Shown here: positions 1 through 9,127 of the stretch, in pieces
How the letters are laid out: each line of letters begins with the position of its first letter
Numbering within the stretch: position 1 is the first letter of the stretch
Assembly (NCBI RefSeq): GCF_013294005.1
Contig: NZ_JABSNK010000004.1
Span: 248,001-312,000, forward strand
DNA length: 64,000 nucleotides
Source: Flavobacterium gelidicaeli
GTDB taxonomy: Bacteria; Bacteroidota; Bacteroidia; Flavobacteriales; Flavobacteriaceae
Direction: 5' to 3'
The notes under the pieces: model-generated
Told to the model about the DNA's origin: nothing
The model's input: the letters and a program-made list of their open reading frames with translations, nothing else
The model's database searches: none
Made by a program: the position numbers and the translations under genes

Positions 1-1041
1 TAAAAGATGCGGTTCGTTTAAGTGCATAATAGGTTCGTCTTGAAAATAAGTAGCATTTAATAAGCTATCGTATAGTTTATCGTCTTCAAGTTGTATGGAA
101 TGAAAATCGTATCCAAATTGGTGTGAAAGCATTTTTGCTAAATGTGATTCATTATGTTCTACTTCTTTAAAACCAATATTGAAAGTTTGTATGTTTTTGA
201 AATTTTGAGCTTTCAAGGAAGCTAAAACAGAAGAGGAGTCTAAACCACCACTCAATAAAACGCCTACAGGAACATCACTGACCATACGGAGTTTTATAGA
301 TTCATCAAATGTGTTTCTAAACCAATCAACAGGATCTTTAATTATAGGTTGGTTTTGAATTTTTTTTTTTAAATCCCACCATTTTTCAGAGACTACTTTT
401 CCGTTTTCATGAATTGTAATATGGTGACCAGGAAGCACTTTTTTTATGTTTTGATATAAAGTGTTTTCTCCAGCAACAAAACGATTAAAAATATATTCTT
501 CGACGCCATCTTGCGCTATTTTTAACGGTACGCCTGCTGTAAATAGGGCTTTTTGCTCTGAAGCAAAATAAAGCGTTTCATTATAAAAAGAATAGTATAA
601 AGGTTTGACACCCATTCTATCTCTGGCTATAACGAGTTTTTTTTCGTCTTTATCCCAAATGGCAAAAGCAAACATTCCGTTGAGGCGATGGAGCATTTTA
701 AGGCCGTATAGTTGATAGAGTAGGAGTAAAACCTCAGTGTCAGAGCTCGTTTTTATAGTGTGTCCTTTGCTTTTTAATTCAGGGTAAAAATCTTTAAAAT
801 TGTATATCTCGCCATTGTAAACCAGTACATAACGGTTATTTTCAGAAATAAATGGCTGGTGACCAGCTGCAGAAACATCTAATATGGAGAGGCGTCTATG
901 TCCTAATCCAATATTATTTTCGATAAAAACCCCTTTATCATCAGGGCCTCTATGCTCTAATGCGTCGCGCATTTTTGTCAAGCAATTAAGGACTACTCTT
1001 TTTTGTGACTGAAGATGTAAAATACCGTTTATTCCGCACAT
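1..1041 (-). CDS. asnB: Asparagine synthetase (glutamine-hydrolysing), C-terminus off window
   Basis: Converts aspartate, glutamine and ATP to asparagine in the cytosol; in Bacteroidetes such enzymes often sit in cell-surface polysaccharide loci. The protein starts MCGINGIL, so Cys2 is the Ntn amidotransferase nucleophile, followed by EHRGPD, GHRRLSI and YNGEIYN glutaminase motifs. The synthetase domain shows the PP-loop LLSGGLDSSS near residue 250. 347 codons are visible; the remainder lies beyond base 1. The start codon lies 2 bases after the stop of the upstream glycosyltransferase, so the two are probably co-transcribed, and an export/polysaccharide role (an AsnB-like amidase acting on a sugar) is possible. 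The family call is firm; the exact substrate is not. Confidence 0.93.
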   Translation of the reverse strand, partial: MCGINGILHLQSQKRVVLNCLTKMRDALEHRGPDDKGVFIENNIGLGHRRLSILDVSAAGHQPFISENNRYVLVYNGEIYNFKDFYPELKSKGHTIKTSSDTEVLLLLYQLYGLKMLHRLNGMFAFAIWDKDEKKLVIARDRMGVKPLYYSFYNETLYFASEQKALFTAGVPLKIAQDGVEEYIFNRFVAGENTLYQNIKKVLPGHHITIHENGKVVSEKWWDLKKKIQNQPIIKDPVDWFRNTFDESIKLRMVSDVPVGVLLSGGLDSSSVLASLKAQNFKNIQTFNIGFKEVEHNESHLAKMLSHQFGYDFHSIQLEDDKLYDSLLNATYFQDEPIMHLNEPHLL

Positions 1042-1043
1042 AG

Positions 1044-2111
1044 TTATTGGTCTTGGGAACTCAGAATAAGTTCGTGATATTGAGTTGCAATTAAGGTCAT
1101 GTTGACTTTGTAATTTGCTTTTTCTCGTACTTGCTTTTCATTGAAAGTAATTGCTGTTTTGCGATAGTTTTCATTTTCAAAAGTAGTCAAAATAGTTTCG
1201 GCAAGGGTTTTGTAATCGTCTATTGGAATCAAAGATCCGTTTTGATTGTTTGTAATCCATTGCTGGTTTCCTTTTAAGTTTGTGACAATTGGGTAGCAGT
1301 TTGTAGCCATTGCTTCAAATAAAGAAGCCGAAACTCCCTCGGTATTGGGCATGCTAATATAAAAGTTGGCTTTTTGTAAATAGTGTGGTAAATCAGGATA
1401 CGAAATTCTTCCGACGAATTTTACTTTCTGATTGAGTTGTAATTGTGTAGCTTGTTTTTTTAAATCATTCATGCAATTACCATCACCAATAAAGGTGAGT
1501 TCAAAGTCAATTCCCTTTTGCTGCAGCATACCAAAAGCTTTTAAAATAATTTCATGGCGGTATTCTGGCGTTAAAGAACGCGTTACCACGGCGCTAATTT
1601 TTTTAGATTCAAGCGAAGTATTTGGTTTAAAAGATTCAAGATCAATTCCTTTAGGTAAAACCATTACTTTTTTCATATCTACCTTAGCGGCAATCATTGC
1701 TGGGATCATAACTTGTCCCCAAGCGTGAATCAGGTTTGCTTTTTTAAATGCATATCGCTGTATTATTTTTTTTATGGGATAACTAAAAGAGTGTATGGGC
1801 CATAAATCCGTAATTCCTTGTTGTGCAATAACAATGCACTTTGCACCTGAGAGTGCTGCAAGAAAACCGTAGCTGGTAGTTCTTTCGGCAATTACAAGAT
1901 CAGGCTGGAACGACTTGATTATTTTTTTTATTCTAAAAGGAGCACTTATAAATTCGGCTCCTCTTAATAAGCGGTTGATAAGGTTGTTTGATGGCGTTTT
2001 TAATTCCCAGCTGATAATTTCAAAGTCACCAAATTCTATTAAACCTTTGCACCAAGTAATGGCGTCAGCTCGATATGTTTCACCTAAAAAAAGTATTTTT
2101 CTTTTTATCAT
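1044..2111 (-). CDS. Glycosyltransferase family 4 (GT-B fold)
   Basis: Probable sugar transferase for a surface glycan, 355 aa, cytosolic or membrane-associated. The N-terminal half has the acceptor-side Rossmann domain (ILFLGETYRAD). The C-terminal half has the typical GT4 series: VVTRSLTPEYRHE, FIGDGNCMNDL, VKFVGRI, and the EGVSASLFEAMA segment, which carries the two glutamates of the EX7E motif. It is followed within 2 bases by asnB and preceded 9 bases upstream by the DUF2461 gene. Donor and acceptor cannot be read from sequence. The neighbourhood suggests a polysaccharide biosynthesis cluster continuing beyond the left edge of the window. Confidence 0.88.
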   Translation of the reverse strand: MIKRKILFLGETYRADAITWCKGLIEFGDFEIISWELKTPSNNLINRLLRGAEFISAPFRIKKIIKSFQPDLVIAERTTSYGFLAALSGAKCIVIAQQGITDLWPIHSFSYPIKKIIQRYAFKKANLIHAWGQVMIPAMIAAKVDMKKVMVLPKGIDLESFKPNTSLESKKISAVVTRSLTPEYRHEIILKAFGMLQQKGIDFELTFIGDGNCMNDLKKQATQLQLNQKVKFVGRISYPDLPHYLQKANFYISMPNTEGVSASLFEAMATNCYPIVTNLKGNQQWITNNQNGSLIPIDDYKTLAETILTTFENENYRKTAITFNEKQVREKANYKVNMTLIATQYHELILSSQDQ

Positions 2112-2120
2112 TACTATTGT

Positions 2121-2801
2121 TTAGAAGTCATCATCAACAGCTAGGGCACGATTCATGAATTCATTTAGCGGTTTTAAAAGCAATAGTTTTTTACTTTTTT
2201 TAGTTACAAAATCTTCTTGCGTAATTTCATTAATGTCAAATTTTTGAAGTACTTCAAAGCTTTTTAATTTTAATAATTCTATAGCAGGATGTTCTTTGTC
2301 GTATCCTCTTGGTGGGTTTTTAAGAGTACTTTTTTCATTTCGAGCAAACGTTCCAAACTCTTTCTTGAAAATTTTATTGTTGATGATTTCCTCTAAATCT
2401 TCATGAAAAAAGGCGATTTCCTTGCGCACTTTTTTTAAATCATCCGGTAGAGGGGAGTAAAAACCACCCGCAATAAAGCTTGCGCCCCTTTCTATATGTA
2501 CGTAATAACCTGCTCTATTGTTGCCTTTAGCTCCGGAGGATAACCAAACGCCAACATGTGATTTGTAAGGCGACTTGTCTTTAGAAAAGCGTATATCTCT
2601 ATTGATTCTAAAAGTACAGTTTTTTACTTCTAGCATTTCAAGTGAAGGATCTAAAGGTTTCATGATGTCAAGAAAAGCAGCTACCAGTTGATGGTAATCT
2701 TTCTTGAAGATCTCATATCTTTTTTTATTAGCAATAAACCAATCTCTATTGTTATTTGCTTTTAAGTCATCTAGAAATTGTAGTGAGTCTTTTGAAAGCA
2801 T
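2121..2801 (-). CDS. DUF2461 (TIGR02453) family protein
   Basis: 226 aa protein of the widespread DUF2461 family, whose function is not known to me. The family signature is visible as FLDDLKANNNRDWF near the N-terminus and INRDIRFSKDKSPYKSH in the middle, followed by AGYYVHIERG. There is no signal peptide or membrane segment. It starts 4 bases after the stop of the rhodanese-thioredoxin lipoprotein and is followed by the glycosyltransferase, so it is probably part of a loose operon. No function is proposed. Confidence 0.85.
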   Translation of the reverse strand: MLSKDSLQFLDDLKANNNRDWFIANKKRYEIFKKDYHQLVAAFLDIMKPLDPSLEMLEVKNCTFRINRDIRFSKDKSPYKSHVGVWLSSGAKGNNRAGYYVHIERGASFIAGGFYSPLPDDLKKVRKEIAFFHEDLEEIINNKIFKKEFGTFARNEKSTLKNPPRGYDKEHPAIELLKLKSFEVLQKFDINEITQEDFVTKKSKKLLLLKPLNEFMNRALAVDDDF

Positions 2802-2805
2802 CTTA

Positions 2806-3507
2806 TTACTTTTGTAGTTGTGTTCTTAGGTCTTTTTCATTTATAAATCCAGAATGTCTCCATTTAATTATTCCATTTTTGTAAAGTATAAGAGTAGGGA
2901 GTATTTCAAGATTTAATTGAGATATTAAAGTTTTGTTTTCATCTGCATTTATACTTATGATAACAACTTTACTGGCTAACTCAGATTTAAGAGAAGATAA
3001 ATACGGATCCATATCTTTGCATAAATCGCATGATTCTAAATAAAAATTAATTAATATTTTTTTATCATTATCTAATAATATCTTATATTCTTTACTACTC
3101 ATTCCTGTACTTTTAACTGAGGGTACGTTAAGCCCTGTTGCACTCCATTTTAAAAAGCCTCCATCCATTTCGTAAATAGTAGTAAAACCTAATTCGTTTA
3201 ATTTACTACACGCTTTTTTACTTCTTCCACCACTTTTGCAATACACAAAAACAGGTTTTGTTTTGTCTAGTTTTTTAGCATCTGCTTCAAATTGAGTTCC
3301 TAGCCAATCTATATTTTTGGCGTTAAGCAAATGCTCTGCGCTAAATTCTTCAGGAGTTCGCACATCTATAATTTGAGCATTTTGTATGCTTTCTATTTTT
3401 TCAGCAAAAGCCTCAGGACTTATGGTGGTTACGCTTTGTGAATACTGTTTTTGACAACTAAAAAAAAGAAAACTAGAAAGTAAAAAGATTAAAAGTGATT
3501 GTTTCAT
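2806..3507 (-). CDS. Rhodanese-thioredoxin fusion lipoprotein
   Basis: 233 aa two-domain protein, probably a periplasm-facing lipoprotein: the N-terminus is hydrophobic and ends in a lipobox-like FFSC with Cys18. A rhodanese domain follows (about 30-125), with catalytic Cys90 in VYCKSGGRS. A thioredoxin fold follows (about 140-230), with the redox pair Cys160-Cys163 in LESCDLCKDM and a cis-Pro-like ILPTLILY. It could move sulfane sulfur or disulfides in the envelope. It is the first gene of the run DUF2461, glycosyltransferase, asnB; intergenic gaps are 4 to 9 bases. The fusion order is clear; the physiological substrate is unknown. Confidence 0.85.
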   Translation of the reverse strand: MKQSLLIFLLSSFLFFSCQKQYSQSVTTISPEAFAEKIESIQNAQIIDVRTPEEFSAEHLLNAKNIDWLGTQFEADAKKLDKTKPVFVYCKSGGRSKKACSKLNELGFTTIYEMDGGFLKWSATGLNVPSVKSTGMSSKEYKILLDNDKKILINFYLESCDLCKDMDPYLSSLKSELASKVVIISINADENKTLISQLNLEILPTLILYKNGIIKWRHSGFINEKDLRTQLQK

Positions 3508-3579
3508 GATATTGGTTATTTTAATTAATATAAAGTAGCTATTTATAAAAGTTTTTTAGAGTCGAATCTAAGTTAGCGA

Positions 3580-4659
3580 TTATAAATTGAATATTTGATA
3601 GGGTTGTTGTGTTGATTTTACAATTGCTTCCGTCCTTTCCGGGTGTGTGTCTGATATAAATAATTGACCAAAAGTAGCACTGTTTACCATTTCTACGATT
3701 TTAGCAACGCGATTTTCGTCTAATTTGTCAAAAATATCATCAAAAAGAAGCAATGGTTTTACGCCACTTTGTTTTTTTAGAAATTCAAATTGTGCTAATT
3801 TTAAAGCAATTAGAAATGATTTTTGTTGGCCTTGTGAGCCAAACTTCTTAATCAAATGTCCGTCAATTTCAAAGGCTAAGTCGTCTTTGTGCGTGCCTAC
3901 ACTTGTATATTGCAGCGCTCTGTCTTTATTTATATTTTCATGAAAAAGACTCAGTAAATCTTTTTGAAACAAATGACTTTCGTAGACAATTTGTACGGCT
4001 TCTTCATTACCAGCAATGGCATAATGATGTTTATTAAAAATAGGAATAAACTCTGCTATAAACTCTTTTCTTTTTTCGAAAATATAACTCCCAAAAGCGT
4101 CTAATTGTTCATTATATATCGCTAAGGTGTCTTTTTCGAAAATATGATTTAAGGCAAAATATTTTAATAGTGCATTGCGCTGACTCATCACTTTTTGATA
4201 CTGAATTAATTTTTGTAGATATTCAGGATTTGATTGAGAGATAACGCTGTCCATAAATTTTCTTCGCGTTTCGCTTCCTTCTACAATTAAGTCGCGATCT
4301 GCAGGAGAGATAATCACTAATGGAATAAATCCTATATGATCCGAGAATTTATCGTAGGCTTTACCGTTGCGTTTTAATATTTTTTTCTGCCCTTTTTTTA
4401 AACTGCAAACAATTTGCTCTGTGCGTTCGTTTTTGACGAATTCAGCATCAATTACAAAAAAATCTTCTCCGTGTTTGATATTTTGTACGGCCAAAGGGTT
4501 AAAATAACTCTTTCCGTAAGCTAAATGATAGATGGCGTCAAGCACATTTGTCTTGCCAATTCCGTTTTTACCTACAAAGCAATTGATCTTACCTTCAAAC
4601 TCAAAAGTAGCTTCTGCAAAATTTTTATAATTGAATAAGGAGATTTTTTTTAAATACAT
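3580..4659 (-). CDS. recF: DNA replication and repair protein RecF
   Basis: SMC-like ATPase of 359 aa, the usual RecF length, which with RecO and RecR loads RecA at single-strand gaps. Visible motifs are Walker [20 protein letters not shown] (residues about 28-46), the ABC-type signature [12 protein letters not shown], and Walker [16 protein letters not shown] near the C-terminus. It is transcribed divergently from the TPR membrane protein at 4904, and the 244-bp gap holds promoters. It is separate from dnaA/dnaN here, as is common in Bacteroidetes. Confidence 0.96.
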   Translation of the reverse strand: MYLKKISLFNYKNFAEATFEFEGKINCFVGKNGIGKTNVLDAIYHLAYGKSYFNPLAVQNIKHGEDFFVIDAEFVKNERTEQIVCSLKKGQKKILKRNGKAYDKFSDHIGFIPLVIISPADRDLIVEGSETRRKFMDSVISQSNPEYLQKLIQYQKVMSQRNALLKYFALNHIFEKDTLAIYNEQLDAFGSYIFEKRKEFIAEFIPIFNKHHYAIAGNEEAVQIVYESHLFQKDLLSLFHENINKDRALQYTSVGTHKDDLAFEIDGHLIKKFGSQGQQKSFLIALKLAQFEFLKKQSGVKPLLLFDDIFDKLDENRVAKIVEMVNSATFGQLFISDTHPERTEAIVKSTQQPYQIFNL

Positions 4660-4872
4660 TTAAGGCTTGCTGGTATTGAAGATTTTATTGTTTTTGAGTG
4701 GTGTTTATTGAGTGGGTAAAATTATTGAAAAATATCGATATAATACTCTTTTAACGTTTTTCTGTTGTTAAAGTTTTATCTTTGTAATGATAAGATGATG
4801 CGCTAAATAAATAGTTTTTTTATATTTAAATATAAAAATCTTGTTTTTTTGCGTGGGTTTGAATAAAAATTT

Positions 4873-4880
4873 TATTTTTG
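4873..4880 (+). promoter_or_regulatory. Bacteroidetes -7 element TATTTTTG
   Basis: Matches TAnnTTTG and lies 23 bases before the start of the TPR protein gene at 4904. A second match, TATCTTTG, is at 4777-4784. Neither has a TTG at the ideal 19-base spacing, so the choice between them is open. Confidence 0.35.
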
Positions 4881-4903
4881 CGGTTCACTAAATATAAATT
4901 TAA

Positions 4904-5677
4904 ATGGCTACTTACAGTAAAAGAGGATATAAGGCTCCAAAAGAAAAGGAAGTAAAAGATACAGTTGAAGATGTTAATATTGACGGAACAGACAGTACTA
5001 CTGAAGAAGTTTTTTCGAAATTAGACGAAACTGCTTCTAAAACGGAAGACTGGGTAGCTAAGAATCAAAAAATAATTATTGGTTTTGTAGGTGCTGTTGC
5101 TTTACTTACTGTAGGGTATTTAGCGTATCAAAAGTTTATTGCAGAGCCAAAACAACTTGAGGCGGCAGATGAAATGTTTGTTTCACAACATAATTTTCAA
5201 TTAGCTACTGAAGGAGTTGCTAGTGATTCACTTTATAAATTAGCATTAAACGGATCTGAAGGGAAATTTGGATTCATAAAAATCGCAGATGAGTACTCAG
5301 GTACTGATGCAGGAAACTTAGCTAATTACTATGCTGGTATTGCTTACTTGAACACAGGTAAATATGCTGAGGCAATTGATTACTTGGGGAAATTTAAATC
5401 AGAAGATATTGTTTTGAATGCTTTAGCAAAAGGAGCAATTGGAGATGCATATTCTCAAAAGAATGAACAACAAGAGGCTTTAGATAATTATTTAAAAGCA
5501 GTTGCTGCTAATAAAAATGATTTTACTACACCGCGTTTCTTGTTGAAAGCTGGAAAAACAGCTTTAGCTTTAGGTAAAAAAGAAGATGCTTTAAAATACT
5601 TTACTGATATTAAAGATAATTTTGATACCGCTCCAGAAGCAGCACAAGTTGATGCTTTAATTGGGATGGCACAATAA
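4904..5677 (+). CDS. Membrane-anchored tetratricopeptide protein (YfgM-like)
   Basis: 257 aa. A charged acidic N-terminus (1-50) precedes a single membrane helix (about 57-78, IIIGFVGAVALLTVGYLAYQ), then a periplasm-facing helical repeat region of TPR type (YYAGIAYLNTGKYAEAIDYL, GDAYSQKNEQQEALDNYLKA, KAGKTALALGKKEDALKYF). The architecture is that of the YfgM/TPR_21 group, which in Gammaproteobacteria contacts the SecY translocon and periplasmic chaperones; that role here is inferred only from architecture. It is followed 41 bases later by ribH, an arrangement I believe is common in Flavobacteriia. Confidence 0.8.
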   Translation: MATYSKRGYKAPKEKEVKDTVEDVNIDGTDSTTEEVFSKLDETASKTEDWVAKNQKIIIGFVGAVALLTVGYLAYQKFIAEPKQLEAADEMFVSQHNFQLATEGVASDSLYKLALNGSEGKFGFIKIADEYSGTDAGNLANYYAGIAYLNTGKYAEAIDYLGKFKSEDIVLNALAKGAIGDAYSQKNEQQEALDNYLKAVAANKNDFTTPRFLLKAGKTALALGKKEDALKYFTDIKDNFDTAPEAAQVDALIGMAQ

Positions 5678-5718
5678 TCAAAATTCAGATTTAAAATCTA
5701 AATTTAAAAAATAATACA

Positions 5719-6291
5719 ATGGCTACCGTAAATAAAAATTTATCTGTTTATGATAAAAGCACACTTCCTAAGGCGAAAGATTTTCGTTTTGGAATAGTAG
5801 TTTCTGAGTGGAATGACACCATTACTGAAGGACTTTATAAAGGAGCTTACGATGCTTTTTTAGACAATGAAGTGGTTGATTCTAATATCATCCGTTGGAA
5901 TGTTCCTGGGAGTTTTGAGCTTATTTATGGCTGTAAAAAAATGTTGCAAACGCAAAATGTTGATGCAGTTATTGCTATAGGATGTGTTATTCAAGGGCAA
6001 ACAAAACATTTTGATTTTGTATGTGAAGGTGTTACTCAAGGAATTAAAGACCTGAATGTTCAAACGGATATTCCAGTTATTTTTTGTGTGCTTACTGATA
6101 ATACAATGCAACAATCTATAGATAGAAGCGGTGGTATTCACGGAAATAAAGGTACTGAGGCTGCTATTGCTGCAATCAAAATGGCTTTTATTCGTCAACA
6201 AGCCTCTTTAACTCACGAATATAAAAAACAAGCTTTACTAGCTTCTGGACAATTGCAAATTGAAGATTTGCCTTTGAAAATAGAAGAATAA
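5719..6291 (+). CDS. ribH: 6,7-dimethyl-8-ribityllumazine synthase
   Basis: Penultimate enzyme of riboflavin synthesis, condensing the pyrimidinedione with 3,4-dihydroxy-2-butanone 4-phosphate. The family motifs are present in order: FGIVVSEWN at the N-terminus, NVPGSFEL, VIAIGCVIQGQTKHFDFVCE with the catalytic His, PVIFCVLTDNTMQQ and GNKGTEAA. At 190 aa it is longer than the usual 150-160 aa, because of a short N-terminal and a longer C-terminal tail (QALLASGQLQIEDLPL). No FMN riboswitch is visible upstream. A terminator follows. Confidence 0.95.
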   Translation: MATVNKNLSVYDKSTLPKAKDFRFGIVVSEWNDTITEGLYKGAYDAFLDNEVVDSNIIRWNVPGSFELIYGCKKMLQTQNVDAVIAIGCVIQGQTKHFDFVCEGVTQGIKDLNVQTDIPVIFCVLTDNTMQQSIDRSGGIHGNKGTEAAIAAIKMAFIRQQASLTHEYKKQALLASGQLQIEDLPLKIEE

Positions 6292-6312
6292 AGAAGTAAA
6301 TATTTCATTATG

Positions 6313-6349
6313 AAACCTATACTGTTCTAAAAATGGTATAGGTTTTTTT
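6313..6349 (+). terminator. Rho-independent terminator after ribH
   Basis: Inverted repeat AAACCTATAC / GTATAGGTTT (6313-6322 and 6336-6345) followed by a T run, 22 bases after the ribH stop. Confidence 0.8.
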
Positions 6350-6395
6350 GTTTTATTTATGACGGTCTAAAGGCTTAAAGCCAATGGAAATTTGT

Positions 6396-6403
6396 TAAAT
6401 TTG
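6396..6403 (+). promoter_or_regulatory. Bacteroidetes -7 element TAAATTTG for mutL
   Basis: TAnnTTTG match 56 bases before the mutL start and after the ribH terminator. No good TTG at -33 is seen. Confidence 0.4.
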
Positions 6404-6458
6404 TATACTTTATAAGCTTACTAGCTTAATTTTTTAAAACTTCAAAATAAAATTTTTA

Positions 6459-8333
6459 ATGTCGAGTATAATTCAATTACTTCCTGATCATGTTGCGAAC
6501 CAAATTGCTGCTGGAGAAGTAGTTCAAAGACCAGCGTCAGTTGTTAAAGAGCTACTTGAAAATGCTGTTGATGCTAATGCAACGGATATTAAATTGATTA
6601 TAAAAGATGCTGGAAAAGCATTAGTACAAGTGATCGATAACGGAAAAGGAATGAGTGTTACTGATGCTCGTTTGTGCTTTGAACGTCATGCTACTTCAAA
6701 AATTAGATTAGCCGAAGATTTATTTTCATTGAGTACTAAAGGATTTCGTGGTGAAGCTTTGGCTTCTATTGCAGCAATTGCTCATGTTGAAATGAAAACC
6801 AAACAAGATCAAGAAGAACTAGGGACACAAATTGTTATTGAAGGGAGTAAATTTGTCTCTCAAGAAGTGGCTGTTTTGCCAAGAGGGACTTCATTTGCAG
6901 TTAAAAATTTGTTCTTCAATATTCCTGCACGACGCAATTTTTTAAAGTCGGATACGGTAGAATATCGTCATGTTGTTGATGAGTTTCAACGTGTCGCATT
7001 GGCACACCCAAAAATATCTTTTACCTTTTACCATAACGGAAGTGAGATGTTTAATTTGCCAGTTTCAACAATGAGACAGCGAATTGTAAATATTTTTTCA
7101 GGTAAAACAAATGAAAAATTAGTTCCAGTTCAAGAAGAAACAGATATTATTATTATTCAAGGATTTGTAGGTAAACCTGAATTTGCTAAGAAAAGTAGGG
7201 GAGAGCAGTTCTTTTTTGTAAATGATCGTTTCATAAAAAGTGGTTATTTGCACCATGCGGTTATGGCTGCTTATGATGGTGTTTTAAAAGATGGTGCACA
7301 ACCTAGTTACTTTTTGTATTTAACAGTACCGCCAAATACAATTGACATCAATATTCATCCTACCAAAACAGAAATTAAATTTGATGATGAACATGCTTTA
7401 TATGCCATTTTAAGAGCATCTATAAAACACAGTTTAGGACAGTTTAATGTAGCTCCAGTTTTAGATTTTGATAGAGATTCTAATTTAGATACACCTTATA
7501 GTTATAAGGATTTACAAGGGGAAACTCCTACGATACAGGTGGATAGGAGTTTTAATCCGTTCTCTGATGATAAAATAAACAAACATTATTCCTCAGCTTC
7601 CTCGGCATCGTTTCCGTCTACTTACCCTAAAAAGTCAGAGCAAGGGCCTAGTTGGGAAAGTTTGTATGTAGGTTTAGATAATGATTCAGGGAATAATAGT
7701 GACGAGATTTCGTTTGAAAGCGAAGCGGTTACAGGGTCTTTATTTAATGATGAAGATGTAGAGCAAACAGTTAATAATGCGTACCAAATTCATAAAAAAT
7801 ATATTGTATCTCCTATAAAATCAGGAATGGTTATTGTGGATCAACAGCGTGCTCATCAACGTGTTTTGTACGAGCAATTTTTGACTAATATGACAGTGCA
7901 ACAAGCGTCAAGTCAGCAATTGTTATTTCCTTTGGATTTGTATTTTTCATCTGTAGAGATGGAACTTATTGAGGAATTGAAGCTGTCTTTGATAAATACT
8001 GGTTTTGTTTTTGAAGAAACTAAGGCGGATCATATTATGATTTCAGGGACACCGGTAAATGTTACAGAAAGTGAAGTTTCATTAGTGTTGGAGCAATTAT
8101 TAAGTGATTTGCATGATGGAATACCAGAGAGTAGTTTTAGTCAAAATGATACAATAGCTAAATCAATGGCCAAGAGTTTGGCTGTAAAAACAGGGACTTC
8201 ATTAACGGTCAAAGAGCAAGAGAATTTAGTCAACGGACTTTTTGCTTGTAAAGATCCAAATGTTTCCCCATTTCAAAAACCCACTTTCATCACCATGCGT
8301 GTGGAAGATATAGATAAAAAATTTGCATTATGA
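6459..8333 (+). CDS. mutL: DNA mismatch repair protein MutL
   Basis: 624 aa GHKL ATPase that links MutS recognition to strand removal. N-terminal ATPase motifs are ELLENAVDANATDI, IDNGKGM and KGFRGEALASIAAI; the transducer domain follows with INIHPTKTEIKF. A linker (about 350-430) leads to the C-terminal dimerisation domain. At residues 461-472 the endonuclease motif of MutL from non-methyl-directed organisms reads DQQRAHQRVLYE, so the consensus DQHA(X)2E(X)4E has lost its His and first Glu. Its last base pairs form an ATGA overlap with the following rhomboid gene, implying translational coupling. Confidence 0.96.
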   Translation: MSSIIQLLPDHVANQIAAGEVVQRPASVVKELLENAVDANATDIKLIIKDAGKALVQVIDNGKGMSVTDARLCFERHATSKIRLAEDLFSLSTKGFRGEALASIAAIAHVEMKTKQDQEELGTQIVIEGSKFVSQEVAVLPRGTSFAVKNLFFNIPARRNFLKSDTVEYRHVVDEFQRVALAHPKISFTFYHNGSEMFNLPVSTMRQRIVNIFSGKTNEKLVPVQEETDIIIIQGFVGKPEFAKKSRGEQFFFVNDRFIKSGYLHHAVMAAYDGVLKDGAQPSYFLYLTVPPNTIDINIHPTKTEIKFDDEHALYAILRASIKHSLGQFNVAPVLDFDRDSNLDTPYSYKDLQGETPTIQVDRSFNPFSDDKINKHYSSASSASFPSTYPKKSEQGPSWESLYVGLDNDSGNNSDEISFESEAVTGSLFNDEDVEQTVNNAYQIHKKYIVSPIKSGMVIVDQQRAHQRVLYEQFLTNMTVQQASSQQLLFPLDLYFSSVEMELIEELKLSLINTGFVFEETKADHIMISGTPVNVTESEVSLVLEQLLSDLHDGIPESSFSQNDTIAKSMAKSLAVKTGTSLTVKEQENLVNGLFACKDPNVSPFQKPTFITMRVEDIDKKFAL

Positions 8334-9082
8334 AAAATTTAACCGAAGCAGTAAAGCAATTATTGATAATTAATGTGCTGTTTTTTATTGGTACACAAAT
8401 CGTAGGAGATGGTGCTTATAAATTTCTAGCCATGTATTTTCCTGAAAATGAAAATTTTCATTTTTGGCAAATTATTACCCACATGTTTATGCATGGCGGG
8501 TTCATGCATATCTTCTTTAATATGTTTGCTTTGTATTCTTTTGGGTCTGTTCTTGAGAATATTTGGGGAACTAAAAAGTTTGTTTTCTTTTATATTTCTT
8601 GTGGTTTAGGTGCTGCTTTATTGCATACAGGAGTTAATTATTACTTTTTTAACGAAAGTTTGAATACGCTTATTGCAAATGGTTTTTCTAAAACAGAAGT
8701 TTTACAACTATTAAATGAAGGTAAAATTAATACACAATGGCAAGAATTATTAACAGTTTCTGAATTTCAAAACTTCACTGGTGCTTATATGGGTACGGTT
8801 GTAGGAGCATCTGGTGCTATTTACGGTTTACTAGTTGCTTTTGCGTTTATGTTTCCTAATGCTGAGTTAGCACTTATGTTTATCCCTGTGCCTATTAAAG
8901 CAAAATACTTCGTGCCAATATGGATGCTTTTATATGATGGTTTTTTTGGTATCTTAGGTAATTCTTTCATGGGGATTGGTCAAGGTGTTGCGCATTATGC
9001 TCATATAGGTGGTGCAATTACAGGTTTGATTATGGTGTGGATTTGGAAAAAAAACCAGTTTAATAATAAACGTTGGAACTAA
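8330..9082 (+). CDS. Rhomboid family intramembrane serine protease
   Basis: 250 aa polytopic inner-membrane protein. The rhomboid signature is complete: the loop HGGFMHIFFNMFALYSFG, the catalytic serine in VGASGAIYG, and the catalytic histidine in YAHIGGAITG. It starts on the ATGA overlap with the mutL stop and is followed 45 bases later by a second rhomboid. An insertion between helices (about residues 105-145) is typical of Bacteroidetes members. Substrates are unknown. Confidence 0.9.
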   Translation: MKNLTEAVKQLLIINVLFFIGTQIVGDGAYKFLAMYFPENENFHFWQIITHMFMHGGFMHIFFNMFALYSFGSVLENIWGTKKFVFFYISCGLGAALLHTGVNYYFFNESLNTLIANGFSKTEVLQLLNEGKINTQWQELLTVSEFQNFTGAYMGTVVGASGAIYGLLVAFAFMFPNAELALMFIPVPIKAKYFVPIWMLLYDGFFGILGNSFMGIGQGVAHYAHIGGAITGLIMVWIWKKNQFNNKRWN

Positions 9083-9127
9083 ATAATGCTTGCGTGAAGA
9101 ATGGAGTATAAACGCTAAACTAAAAGG

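Noticed and set aside
5600..5720. FMN riboswitch before ribH
   Set aside because: The ribH leader is 41 bases and has no RFN-type conserved segments.
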